Positions 1 to 7,076 of a stretch of 64,000 nt of DNA are shown piece by piece. The notes under the pieces were generated by a model, which worked only from the letters and a program-made list of their open reading frames with translations, was not told the origin of the DNA and made no database searches. The position numbers were made by a program, and so were the translations under genes. How positions within the stretch are numbered: position 1 is the stretch's first letter; every line of letters begins with the position of its first letter. This DNA comes from Nocardioides daeguensis (GTDB lineage: Bacteria > Actinomycetota > Actinomycetes > Propionibacteriales > Nocardioidaceae), in NCBI RefSeq assembly GCF_019192965.1, contig NZ_JAHTKU010000026.1, positions 40,727 through 104,726 of the forward strand, in the 5' to 3' direction.

Positions 1-217
1 GGGTGCCGGGGGCGACGTCGACGTCGGGCAGGGCGACGAGGACCGGCAGCACCTGGTCGCCGAGGGCGTCGAGGACCTTGAACCGCTGGTAGCGGTCCAT
101 CTGCTCCCAAAGCGTGTCGACGTCGACACCGCGCTTGCGGGAGCGGCGGTCCGCGGCCAGCACGACCTTGGCCGCCCCGGTGAGTGCTGCGGTCAGCTCG
201 TGCTCGGTGAAGCGCAT
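1..217 (-). CDS. Conserved hypothetical protein, N-terminal part only
   Basis: The gene starts at an ATG (217-215 on the minus strand) and leaves the window at base 1, so only about 72 residues are visible. It begins MRFTEHELTAALTGAAKVVL and is rich in Arg, Asp and Val, with no signal peptide or membrane segment. It is transcribed away from the phosphatase gene at 268; the 50-bp gap between the two starts would hold both promoters. I do not recognise a family, and the start is the only end that can be judged. Confidence 0.55.
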   Translation of the reverse strand, partial: MRFTEHELTAALTGAAKVVLAADRRSRKRGVDVDTLWEQMDRYQRFKVLDALGDQVLPVLVALPDVDVAPGT

Positions 218-267
218 GAGCCTACCCAACCTCACGAGGCCGTCCGCTGTCCCGTTACCGTGAGCGC

Positions 268-1035
268 GTGGACACTGCCGCCGTGCTGACCCTCCTCCAG
301 GACGTCGCCGCGGAGGTGATCAACCCCCGGTTCCAGGCCCTCGCCGACGAGCACGTCTCCGAGAAGAACCCCGGCGACCTCGTCACGATCGCCGACCACG
401 AGTCCGAGGCGCTGATCACGGCAGCGCTGCAGGCGGCGTACCCGGACGCGCTCGTGCTCGGGGAGGAGGCGATGGCGGCCGATCCCTCACTGCTCGACCG
501 GTTCGCGACCGCGGAGCACGCCTTCACCGTGGACCCGGTCGACGGCACCAAGAACTTCGTCAACGGCTCCCCCGACCACGCCGTCATGGTCGCGGAGGTC
601 CAGCACGGCGAGGTGACCCGCGGCTGGATCTGGCAGCCGCAGCTCGAGGCATCGTACGTCGCCGAGCTCGGCGGTGGCGCCTGGCGCAACGGCGAGCGGC
701 TGAGCGTGACGGCCGCGCAGGGCGACGTACCGTTCCGGACCGCCCGGCGCTCCTGGGTCGGCCGGGAGCTCGGCGACCTGGGCACGCTCGAGCTCACCTG
801 GGCCTGCTGCGGGGTCGACTACCCGCACCTGATCGCCGGTGACGCCCGCGCCCTCCTCTACAGCCGCAGCATGCCGTGGGACCATCTGCCCGGCGCGCTC
901 ATCCTCACCGAGGCCGGCGGCGTCATCGGCCAGCACGACGGCTCGCCGCTGCAGCCGCAGCTGCTGTCCGGCGGGCTCGTCGCCGCCCCCGACCGGGCGA
1001 CGTACGACGCCGTGGTGGCCGCGCTGCCGCTCTGA
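268..1035 (+). CDS. Inositol monophosphatase family phosphatase (HisN/IMPase-like)
   Basis: 255 residues, the usual size for this Mg2+-dependent sugar/inositol phosphatase family. The metal-binding signature is clear: GEEA near residues 65-68, DPVDGTKNF near residues 90-98 and a C-terminal MPWDHLPGALILTEAGG motif near residues 204-220 that closes the active site. Substrates in the family include inositol phosphate, histidinol phosphate, fructose bisphosphate and PAP; the sequence alone does not decide between them, although actinobacterial HisN belongs to this family. The GTG at 268 has no clear Shine-Dalgarno site, so translation may be leaderless. It is monocistronic: a divergent gene lies upstream and a repeat array downstream. 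Confidence 0.85.
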   Translation: MDTAAVLTLLQDVAAEVINPRFQALADEHVSEKNPGDLVTIADHESEALITAALQAAYPDALVLGEEAMAADPSLLDRFATAEHAFTVDPVDGTKNFVNGSPDHAVMVAEVQHGEVTRGWIWQPQLEASYVAELGGGAWRNGERLSVTAAQGDVPFRTARRSWVGRELGDLGTLELTWACCGVDYPHLIAGDARALLYSRSMPWDHLPGALILTEAGGVIGQHDGSPLQPQLLSGGLVAAPDRATYDAVVAALPL

Positions 1036-1074
1036 CCCGGAGGTCGAACAGCTCGCGTGCACGCCCGGCGACGG

Positions 1075-1323
1075 GTGAGGTGCGAGCGCCAGCGAGCCTC
1101 CGCCGGTGGTTGAGGTGCGAGGTCGCCCGTGGTCAGCAGGCCGCCGCCGGTGGTTGAGGTGCGAGCGCCAGCGAGCCGCCGCCGGTGGTTGAGGTGCGAG
1201 CGCCAGCGAGCCCCCGCCGGTGGTTGAGGTGCGAGCGCCAGCGAGCCCCCGCCGGTGGTTGAGGTGCGAGCGCCAGCGAGCCCCCGCCGGTGGTTGAGGT
1301 GCGAGCGCCAGCGAGCCTCGAAA
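1075..1323 (+). repeat. Tandem array of a REP-like 35-bp repeat
   Basis: Copies of GGTGGTTGAGGTGCGAG begin at 1105, 1149, 1184, 1219, 1254 and 1289; the last five are spaced exactly 35 bp apart and continue CGCCAGCGAGCC. A headless partial copy lies at about 1075. The last unit runs into GCCTCGAAACC, which is the full-length end of the element. Units are contiguous, with no unique spacers, so this is not a CRISPR array. The array starts 40 bp after the phosphatase stop and ends before the shared module upstream of the DUF222/HNH gene. Confidence 0.9.
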
Positions 1324-1356
1324 CCTCCGGCCGTGCTGCCGGAACTGTCCGGGAGG

Positions 1357-1441
1357 CTGCGGCCGCATAGCCGGTCGCGTTCCGAAAGGCAGCAACGAGA
1401 GGGTTGACGAGGGACCGGGTTCGGCGGTCGGGCTGCGGTCC
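1357..1441 (+). repeat. Shared module upstream of DUF222/HNH genes, copy A
   Basis: About 85 bp with the core GCGTTCCGAAAGGCAGCAAC followed by GGGTTCGGCGGTCGGGCT. Closely related segments occur at 23051-23136 and 63201-63288, each time upstream of a DUF222/HNH gene and in the same orientation. No convincing ORF runs through it. It directly follows the end of the repeat array, so repeat and module may form one element of about 200 bp. Function unknown. Confidence 0.75.
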
Positions 1442-1564
1442 CCGACGCCCCTGCGGTCACCGATCGTGACGTCGGTTCTCCACACCCCCGTGATCGGGTT
1501 TCGCCAGTCCACAAGCGGGCTTGCGGCCTCGGGTTGTGTCGGGGGTGGGTGGGAACATCCAGTC

Positions 1565-2968
1565 ATGGATCTCGGAACCCAGCACCGCTCGACAGCACTG
1601 CTGTCCGGGCTGCGCGCCGAGGTCGAAGGCCGGCAGGCCTCCCTCGTCCGCGAGTGGGCCGGGATCGTGGAATGGGCCGGCGACCACATCGTCACCGGAC
1701 CCGAAGGCGCCGCCACCATCACCGAGGGCTACCTCGACACCGGCATCCCCATCGCCGGGGACGGAGCACCCCTGATCTCCGAGTTCGCGGTCATGGAACT
1801 CGTCGCGGCCCTCGGCCGCACCCCCGACGGTGGCAAGGCTTACGTCGGACGGGTCGTCGAATGCGCCTGGCGCCTGCCCAACGTCTACGCCGCCGTGACC
1901 GCCGGGAGACTGGCGCCGTGGCGGGCCGAACGCATCGCCGACCTCACCCACGGCTTGTGTGCCGAAGCGGCCGGATTCGTGGACCGGCAGCTGTTCAACG
2001 CCTCCGGCGTCGGGTGGGCCCAGCTCCAACGCCTCATCACCGAAGCGGTGCTGCGGTTCAACCCCGAGCAGGCCGAGACCGAACGGCGGAACGCATCGGA
2101 TCAGCGGCGCTTCGACATCGGTGAGGTCGACGAGCACGGCCTGGTCCACCTCGACGGGCTGCTCGATGCCGCCGACGGGTACGACCTCAACCTCGCGGTG
2201 GCACGGCGTGCCGAGGTCCTCGGGAAGCTGGGCGACGACTCGTCGCTGGACGTGCGGCGGTCCAAGGCCGCTGCCGAGCTCGCCCGCCAAGACCTCGCCC
2301 TCGACCTCATCCTCCCCGGCCCGGAGGGCCCGGAGGTTTCGAGGCTCGCTGGCGCTCGCACCTCAACCACCGGGACCGGCGCTCGCGCCTCAACCACCGG
2401 GACCGGCGCTCGCACCTCAACCACCGGAGACAGCTCAACCACCGGGACCACGGTGCCGGGGCGCAAGGTGGTGTTGAACGTCCACCTCACCGACACCTCC
2501 ATCACGGCAGCCGGGGAGAACCCGTTCGCGAACCCCGTGGGCCGATGGGAGGAAGGCCGCTGCCCGATCAGCACCGCGCAGATCCGCGAGTGGCTACGCA
2601 CCCGGGGCACCACCATCATCGTGCGCCCGGTCATCGACCTGGCCGAGCACGTCCCCGTCGACTCCTACGAGATCCCCGAGCGCCACAAGGTCCGCGTCGC
2701 CCTGCGCGACCACGGCTGCCGGTTCCCGCACTGCACCCGACCCGCACAACGCTGCGACATCGACCACCACCGCCCCTACGGCGAGGGTGGCGCGACCTGT
2801 CCCTGCAACGAAGTGGCGCTGTGTCGGCGCCACCACCGGGCGAAGACCCACTCCGCCTGGCGCTACGACATCGTCATGCCCGGGTCCTACGTATGGACCA
2901 GCCCCAACGGGTTCCGGTTCCGGGTCGACCACCGCGGCACCCACCCCGTCCACCCGCCCGACGAGTAG
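1565..2968 (+). CDS. DUF222 / HNH endonuclease domain protein (13E12-type), copy 1
   Basis: 467 residues from the ATG at 1565; the frame is open further upstream, but that part is non-coding repeat sequence. The N-terminal half is the DUF222 domain and the C-terminal part is an HNH nuclease: CRFPHC near residues 385-390, CDIDHH near 396-401 and CRRHHRAKTH near 420-430, so the zinc-binding and catalytic histidine residues look intact. A low-complexity linker at residues 257-296 is built of in-frame copies of the intergenic repeat. The family matches the M. tuberculosis 13E12 repeat proteins; its role is not established. Bases 1457-2026 match copy 2 (23382-23951) with one mismatch, which points to recent duplication or gene conversion. 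Confidence 0.88.
   Translation: MDLGTQHRSTALLSGLRAEVEGRQASLVREWAGIVEWAGDHIVTGPEGAATITEGYLDTGIPIAGDGAPLISEFAVMELVAALGRTPDGGKAYVGRVVECAWRLPNVYAAVTAGRLAPWRAERIADLTHGLCAEAAGFVDRQLFNASGVGWAQLQRLITEAVLRFNPEQAETERRNASDQRRFDIGEVDEHGLVHLDGLLDAADGYDLNLAVARRAEVLGKLGDDSSLDVRRSKAAAELARQDLALDLILPGPEGPEVSRLAGARTSTTGTGARASTTGTGARTSTTGDSSTTGTTVPGRKVVLNVHLTDTSITAAGENPFANPVGRWEEGRCPISTAQIREWLRTRGTTIIVRPVIDLAEHVPVDSYEIPERHKVRVALRDHGCRFPHCTRPAQRCDIDHHRPYGEGGATCPCNEVALCRRHHRAKTHSAWRYDIVMPGSYVWTSPNGFRFRVDHRGTHPVHPPDE
2335..2453 (-). repeat. In-frame inverted REP-like repeats within DUF222/HNH copy 1
   Basis: Read on the minus strand this is the same element as the array at 1075-1323: CCGGTGGTTGAGGTGCGAG is complete once and is followed by two shortened units and one remnant. 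On the coding strand it encodes VSRLAGARTSTTG, then TGARASTTG, TGARTSTTG and DSSTTG. All units keep the reading frame, so the linker between DUF222 and HNH lengthens in steps without disrupting the protein. Confidence 0.85.
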
Positions 2969-3016
2969 CCACCCCGCCCCGAACCCCGCAGAACCAACAG
3001 GCTGCGGGGACATCGG

Positions 3017-3039
3017 CACGTCCGGGTGTCGCGGACGTG
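3017..3039. terminator. Candidate bidirectional terminator hairpin
   Basis: Perfect 8-bp inverted repeat CACGTCCG / CGGACGTG with a 7-nt loop, between the convergent stops of DUF222/HNH copy 1 (2968) and the LCP gene (3043). No T-run follows, as is common in high-GC actinobacteria. Confidence 0.5.
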
Positions 3040-3042
3040 GAG

Positions 3043-4509
3043 TCAGCAGGCCGCCGCGACGTCGTCGGTCTCGTTGGCCTGGTAGCCCTGGTTGCGCGAG
3101 CCGAGCGACCCGCCGGTGACGGTGCCGGGCTGCTGGGCGGGCTGCTCGGTGGCCTTGTCGCCGCCGCCCTGGTCGCCCTGGGGCTGCGCCGGCGCCTTGC
3201 CCTTCTTGGCGGCCTTGAGGTCACCCTCGGCGCGGTCGATGGCGTTGCGGATCATCTGGTGCACCAGGTCGATGTCGGGGTGGGCGGTGTCGATGCGCGG
3301 CGGGACGAGGGAGACCGAGGAGATCTTCTGGGTCCGGGCGCGCAGGGCGAGCTGGACGAAGTCGCTCAGCGCACCGCCGGGGATGTTGGTCTGGATCATG
3401 GCGCTGGAGGCCTTGGCGATCTCCTGGAAGTTGGTCAGCGCCTGGGCCGGGCTGACCTGGGAGACCATCGCGGAGAACACGCACTTCTGGCGGGCCATGC
3501 GCGAGTAGTCGTCAGAGCCCTCGCGGGCCCGGGCGTACCAGAGGGCGTCATGGCCGTTGAGCTTGCGCTTGCCGGGCTCGATGTAGCCGGTGACGTCGTC
3601 GCCGAGACCGCCGACGGGGATCCGCTGGCGGACGTTGAGGGTGACCCCGCCGAAGGCGTTGACCAGGCGCTCGAAGCCGCGCATGTTGACCATCACCCAG
3701 TAGTTGATGTCCAGGTCGGTGATGCCCTCGATGGCGGACACGGTGGCGTCGAGGCCGGGGTGGGCGGAGTCCTGGAACAGCTGGGTGTGGTCGCCGACCC
3801 AGGTGCTGACGCCGTTGAGGTAGCAGCCGTCGCAGTTGAAGCCCTTGGGGAACTGCTCGGCCATCACGCTGCCCTTGCGGAACGGGAAGTTCTGCATGTT
3901 GCGCGGCAGGCCGATCATCACCGTGCGACCGGTGGTGGCGTCGACGGAGGCGATGGTCATCGAGTCGGTGCGCAGGCCCCAGCGGTCGTTGCCGGAGTCG
4001 CCGCCGATGAGCAGGATGTTGTAGCGGCCGTTGTGGGCGCTGCCCAGGTCGCCGTCGGCGAACATGGTCAGCCACTCGCGCTGAGCGGCGGCCAGGTGGG
4101 CGCCGAAGAGCAGGGTGCCGGCGACCGAGAAGCAGAGGATGCCGTTGACGCCGACCACGGCGCGGCGGTGCGGGAGGCGCAGGCTGAGCGGCTGGCCGAT
4201 CCGCCAGGCGTCCACGAAGAGCGCGGCCCAGCCGAGGGCGCCGACGATCAGGTAGAGCCGGACCACCAGCATCACCGTGGGGCTGAACGCCAGGCCCAGC
4301 GCGAAGCCCTTGTCGAACCAGCTCCAGGCGCCGACCACCAGCAGGGTGCCGAGCGAGAACAGCCACACCCGCAGCGCGAGCCTGCCGATCGCCCGGTTGC
4401 CGGCGAGCAGCTGGGCCGAGCCCGGTACGACGAGCGTGAAGGCCATCAGGGTCAGGGCCCGGCGGAACCGCACCCGGGCGGCGCGTTCGTCGACGGGGAT
4501 CTGAGGCAC
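3043..4509 (-). CDS. LytR-CpsA-Psr (LCP) family protein with multi-pass N-terminus
   Basis: 488 residues from a GTG at 4509. LCP enzymes transfer lipid-linked glycopolymers to peptidoglycan or related wall acceptors on the outer face of the membrane. The N-terminal ~140 residues hold about four hydrophobic segments, followed by an extracellular LCP domain: ILLIGGDSGNDRWGLRTDSM near 165-184, IGLPRNM near 200 and a conserved Arg cluster in WYARAREGSDDYSRMARQ near 340. The C-terminal tail is rich in Gln, Gly and Lys (QGDQGGGDKATEQPAQQPG) and probably disordered. The N-terminal membrane domain is longer than in classical one-TM LCP proteins. A second, classical LCP protein is encoded at 7077-8297; they may serve different glycopolymers. 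Confidence 0.87.
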   Translation of the reverse strand: MPQIPVDERAARVRFRRALTLMAFTLVVPGSAQLLAGNRAIGRLALRVWLFSLGTLLVVGAWSWFDKGFALGLAFSPTVMLVVRLYLIVGALGWAALFVDAWRIGQPLSLRLPHRRAVVGVNGILCFSVAGTLLFGAHLAAAQREWLTMFADGDLGSAHNGRYNILLIGGDSGNDRWGLRTDSMTIASVDATTGRTVMIGLPRNMQNFPFRKGSVMAEQFPKGFNCDGCYLNGVSTWVGDHTQLFQDSAHPGLDATVSAIEGITDLDINYWVMVNMRGFERLVNAFGGVTLNVRQRIPVGGLGDDVTGYIEPGKRKLNGHDALWYARAREGSDDYSRMARQKCVFSAMVSQVSPAQALTNFQEIAKASSAMIQTNIPGGALSDFVQLALRARTQKISSVSLVPPRIDTAHPDIDLVHQMIRNAIDRAEGDLKAAKKGKAPAQPQGDQGGGDKATEQPAQQPGTVTGGSLGSRNQGYQANETDDVAAAC

Positions 4510-4583
4510 CCGCCCAGTATCACCAGTCCCACGCGTCACTCCGGCGGCGACGCGCCGCGACCGGTCAGGCCGCAGCGACCGGT

Positions 4584-5546
4584 TCAGGCCGCTGCGACCG
4601 AGCCGGCCAGCCGGGCGATCTCGTCGGCCGAGGCGTTCCCACCGGTGCAGACCACGGCGACGGTGCCCTCGCTCTCGGTCGCGACGGCGGCGGCCAGCGA
4701 CGCGGCGCCCGCCCCCTCGGCCAGGGTGTGGGCGCAGGTGGCGAGCAGCCGCGCGGCGGCGTCGATGGCGTCGTCGTCGACCAGCACGAAGTCGTCGAGC
4801 CGGGCGCGCAGGATCTCCTGGGTCCGCGGGTAGCCGGTCGTCGTGGCCAGGCCGGCGGCCCGGGTCGTGGCGGGCGCGGCCTCGATCCGGCCGGTGCGCC
4901 ACGAGTGCCAGCCGGCGGGAGCGGCTGCGGACTGCACGCCGATCACCCGGCAGCCGGGGGCGAGCGCGTCGCGGACCAGGCACGCGCCGGCGGCGCCGGT
5001 GCCGCTGCCGATCGGGACGAACAGGGTCTCGACGTCGGGCGCCTGACCGAACAGCTCCAGGTAGGCCGTGGCGTGACCGAGGATGATCCGCGGGTCGGTC
5101 GGGCAGACGAACGAGGCGCCGGTCTCCGCGGCGCGGGCGCGGGCGTGCTCGGCGGCCTCACCGAGACTGGCTCCCACGAGGACGACCTCGGCGCCGAGCG
5201 CACGGACCGCGTCGCACTTGGCGGCGGGAGCGCCGGCGGGCATCACGATCGTCGCGCGCACGCCGGCCAGGCGGGCGCCGTACGCCACCGACTGCGCGTG
5301 GTTTCCGGTCGAGCAGGTGACCAGGCCGTGGGCGCGCTCCGCCTCGGTCAGCGTCGCGGACAGGTGCACGCCGCCGCGGACCTTGAAGGCGCCCGTCGGC
5401 TGCACGTTCTCGTGCTTGACCAGGACACGACGGCCCAGCGCCTGGTCGAGGAGCGGGTGCGCCTGCAGCGGGGTGGGCGGCAGGTGCGCGCCGACGACCT
5501 CGGCAGCGGCGAGGACGTCGGCGAAGGTCAGGTCGGCGCTCGACAT
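4584..5546 (-). CDS. PLP-dependent threonine/serine dehydratase-like enzyme
   Basis: 320 residues from an ATG at 5546. A fold-type II PLP enzyme: the Schiff-base lysine lies in PTGAFKVRGG (about residues 46-55), the STGNHAQSVAYGARL stretch binds substrate (about 75-90), and GSGTGAAG (about 173-180) is the phosphate-binding loop. Length fits catabolic threonine/serine ammonia-lyases and serine racemases without a C-terminal ACT domain, so feedback regulation is unlikely. It is divergent from a LysR regulator that starts 88 bp away, a classic arrangement in which the regulator controls the amino-acid-degrading gene. The exact substrate (threonine, serine or a hydroxyaspartate) cannot be told. 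Confidence 0.85.
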   Translation of the reverse strand: MSSADLTFADVLAAAEVVGAHLPPTPLQAHPLLDQALGRRVLVKHENVQPTGAFKVRGGVHLSATLTEAERAHGLVTCSTGNHAQSVAYGARLAGVRATIVMPAGAPAAKCDAVRALGAEVVLVGASLGEAAEHARARAAETGASFVCPTDPRIILGHATAYLELFGQAPDVETLFVPIGSGTGAAGACLVRDALAPGCRVIGVQSAAAPAGWHSWRTGRIEAAPATTRAAGLATTTGYPRTQEILRARLDDFVLVDDDAIDAAARLLATCAHTLAEGAGAASLAAAVATESEGTVAVVCTGGNASADEIARLAGSVAAA

Positions 5547-5598
5547 GCCTCCATCGTCGACGACCCACCACTCATCGGTCCAATAGTTCCTTTCACTG

Positions 5599-5621
5599 CG
5601 TTCCATCGACCTCATCGAACG
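5599..5621. promoter_or_regulatory. Candidate LysR operator between dehydratase and regulator genes
   Basis: CGTTC / GAACG inverted repeat with a 13-nt centre, in the 88-bp gap between the divergent starts at 5546 and 5635. It overlaps the likely promoter of the LysR gene (ATG 13 bp downstream), as expected for autoregulation. Assigned by position and symmetry only. Confidence 0.4.
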
Positions 5622-5634
5622 ATAGGCTGCCGGC

Positions 5635-6519
5635 ATGATCGACCTGCGCCGCCTCGAGGCCCTGGTGGCGGTGCACCGCACCGGCTCGGTGTCGGCGGCC
5701 GCCGCCCACCTCCACTACGGGCAGCCCACCATCTCCCACCACCTGCGCCGGCTCGAGGCCGAGACCGGCGCGGTGCTGCTCCAGCGGGTCGGTCGCGGCG
5801 TCCGGCTCACCCCGGAGGGCGAGCTGCTGGCGCGCCGCGGGGAGGAGATCCTCGGCCTGCTCGCCCGGGCCGAGGCCGAGCTCGCCGCGGCGACCAGTCT
5901 CCAGTCCGGGCGGGTCCGGCTCGCGGCGTTCCCGTCGGGCGCCGCGACCCTGGTCCCGGACGCCCTGGCCCTGCTCGCGACCCGGCACCCGGGCATCGAG
6001 CTCGACCTCGTCGAGGCCGAGCCGCCGGAGGCCTACGAGCTGCTCCGCGCGGGCCAGACCGACCTCGCGCTCACCTTCGCCTACCCCGACCAGCCCGAGC
6101 CCGACCAGATCACCTCGGTCCCGGTCGTCGACGACCCGCTGTACCTCGTCACGCCGGCGTCCGCGGCACCGCCCGACGGCGACGTGGACCTCGGCGCCTA
6201 CGCGACGACCGGCTGGATCACCGGCTGCGAGCGCTGCCGCCGCGAGCTGCTCCACCTGTGCGCGGACGCCGGCTTCACCCCGGCCATCGCGTTCGCGAGC
6301 GACGACTACGTCGCCGTCCAGTCCCTCGTCGTGAGCGGGCTCGGGGTGAGCGTGCTGCCGGGCCTGGCGTTGCGCGCCCACCAGCACCGCGACGTCGTAC
6401 GACGGCCGCTGGCGGCGCACCGCCGGGTGCAGCTCTCGACGTACGGCGCTCCCCCGCGTCCCGCCGCGGTCGACGCCGTCGCCGCGGCGCTCACCGAGGT
6501 CGCCACGCCCCGGGACTGA
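5635..6519 (+). CDS. LysR-family transcriptional regulator
   Basis: 294 residues from an ATG at 5635. The winged HTH spans residues 1-60 (IDLRRLEALVAVHRTGSVSA followed by HYGQPTISHHLRRLE); the effector-binding domain covers about 88-290, starting GRVRLAAFPSGAATLVPDAL. Length is typical. Divergent from the PLP dehydratase, its most likely target, presumably responding to an amino-acid-derived effector. An inverted repeat at 5599-5621 is a plausible binding site. Confidence 0.88.
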   Translation: MIDLRRLEALVAVHRTGSVSAAAAHLHYGQPTISHHLRRLEAETGAVLLQRVGRGVRLTPEGELLARRGEEILGLLARAEAELAAATSLQSGRVRLAAFPSGAATLVPDALALLATRHPGIELDLVEAEPPEAYELLRAGQTDLALTFAYPDQPEPDQITSVPVVDDPLYLVTPASAAPPDGDVDLGAYATTGWITGCERCRRELLHLCADAGFTPAIAFASDDYVAVQSLVVSGLGVSVLPGLALRAHQHRDVVRRPLAAHRRVQLSTYGAPPRPAAVDAVAAALTEVATPRD

Positions 6520-6563
6520 TCAGCTCCGGGTCAGGTCCGGGTCAGGTCCGGGTCAGCTCCGGG
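6520..6563. repeat. Four-copy 11-bp minisatellite between convergent genes
   Basis: Four contiguous 11-bp units TCAGSTCCGGG (TCAGCTCCGGG, TCAGGTCCGGG twice, TCAGCTCCGGG). Each begins with TCA, so on the minus strand each offers a TGA; the last supplies the stop of the thioesterase gene. Confidence 0.8.
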
Positions 6564-7059
6564 CGCGGATCGCGTCGATCTCCTGGCGCCGGGCGAGCCG
6601 GTGGGCGCGACGCACCTGCGCCTCGTGCATGCGCCGGCGGTCCTCGTCGGTCTCGGGCTCGAGCGCCGGGACGGGCCGCCCGTGGCCCGCGGCGTCGACC
6701 GCGACGAACACGAAGTAGGCCGAGCCGACGTGCAGCACCTTGCCCGCGGCGTCCCACGGCTCGGTCTCGATCCGGACCCCGATCTCCATCGAGGAGGTGC
6801 CGACCCAGTTGACCTGGCCGATGGTGCGGACGATGTCGCCGACCCGGACCGGCTCGAGGAACGCCATCTCGTCGAGCGCGGCGGTGACGGCCGGCCCCCC
6901 GCTGTGCCGCTGGGCGACGACCCCCGCGGTGGAGTCGGCCAGCTTGACCACCTCGCCGCCGTGGATGTTGCCCAGCAGGTTGGCCTGCGCCCGTGAGGTC
7001 AGCGTGGCCAGCTCGATGCGGGAGTACGACGGCGTGCGGGCCGCGACGATTTCGCTCAC
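6553..7059 (-). CDS. Hot-dog-fold acyl-CoA thioesterase
   Basis: 168 residues from a GTG at 7059. A cytosolic acyl-CoA hydrolase of the BFIT/BACH (YciA-like) type: ANLLGNIHGGEVVKLAD (about residues 26-42) with the catalytic Asn/His/Asp region, then EMAFLEPVRVGDIVR (about 63-77). The C-terminal 30 residues are basic and helical (RRRMHEAQVRRAHRLARRQE). It is divergent from an LCP gene whose ATG lies only 17 bp away, so the promoters must overlap the opposite coding regions. The stop codon lies inside the 11-bp minisatellite. Confidence 0.88.
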   Translation of the reverse strand: MSEIVAARTPSYSRIELATLTSRAQANLLGNIHGGEVVKLADSTAGVVAQRHSGGPAVTAALDEMAFLEPVRVGDIVRTIGQVNWVGTSSMEIGVRIETEPWDAAGKVLHVGSAYFVFVAVDAAGHGRPVPALEPETDEDRRRMHEAQVRRAHRLARRQEIDAIRARS

Positions 7060-7076
7060 GGCCTGACGGTAGCGTC

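Noticed and set aside
1105..1323. CRISPR array
   Set aside because: Units are contiguous with a constant 35-bp period and no unique spacers; no cas genes nearby.
1357..1441. Peptide LLPFGTRPA encoded antisense in the shared module
   Set aside because: The short peptide recurs because the DNA is conserved; no start codon, ribosome-binding site or stable ORF boundary accompanies it in all copies.
1450..1564. LexA box upstream of HNH copies 1 and 2
   Set aside because: Only a half site (GGGAAC) is present near the start; no GTTCG partner at the right distance.
2545..4833. 762-codon plus-strand frame
   Set aside because: Its product is low-complexity and antisense to the LCP gene, whose conserved motifs are clear.
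4584..5546. Biosynthetic threonine dehydratase IlvA
   Set aside because: At 320 residues it lacks the C-terminal regulatory domain and sits beside a LysR regulator, not in an isoleucine operon.
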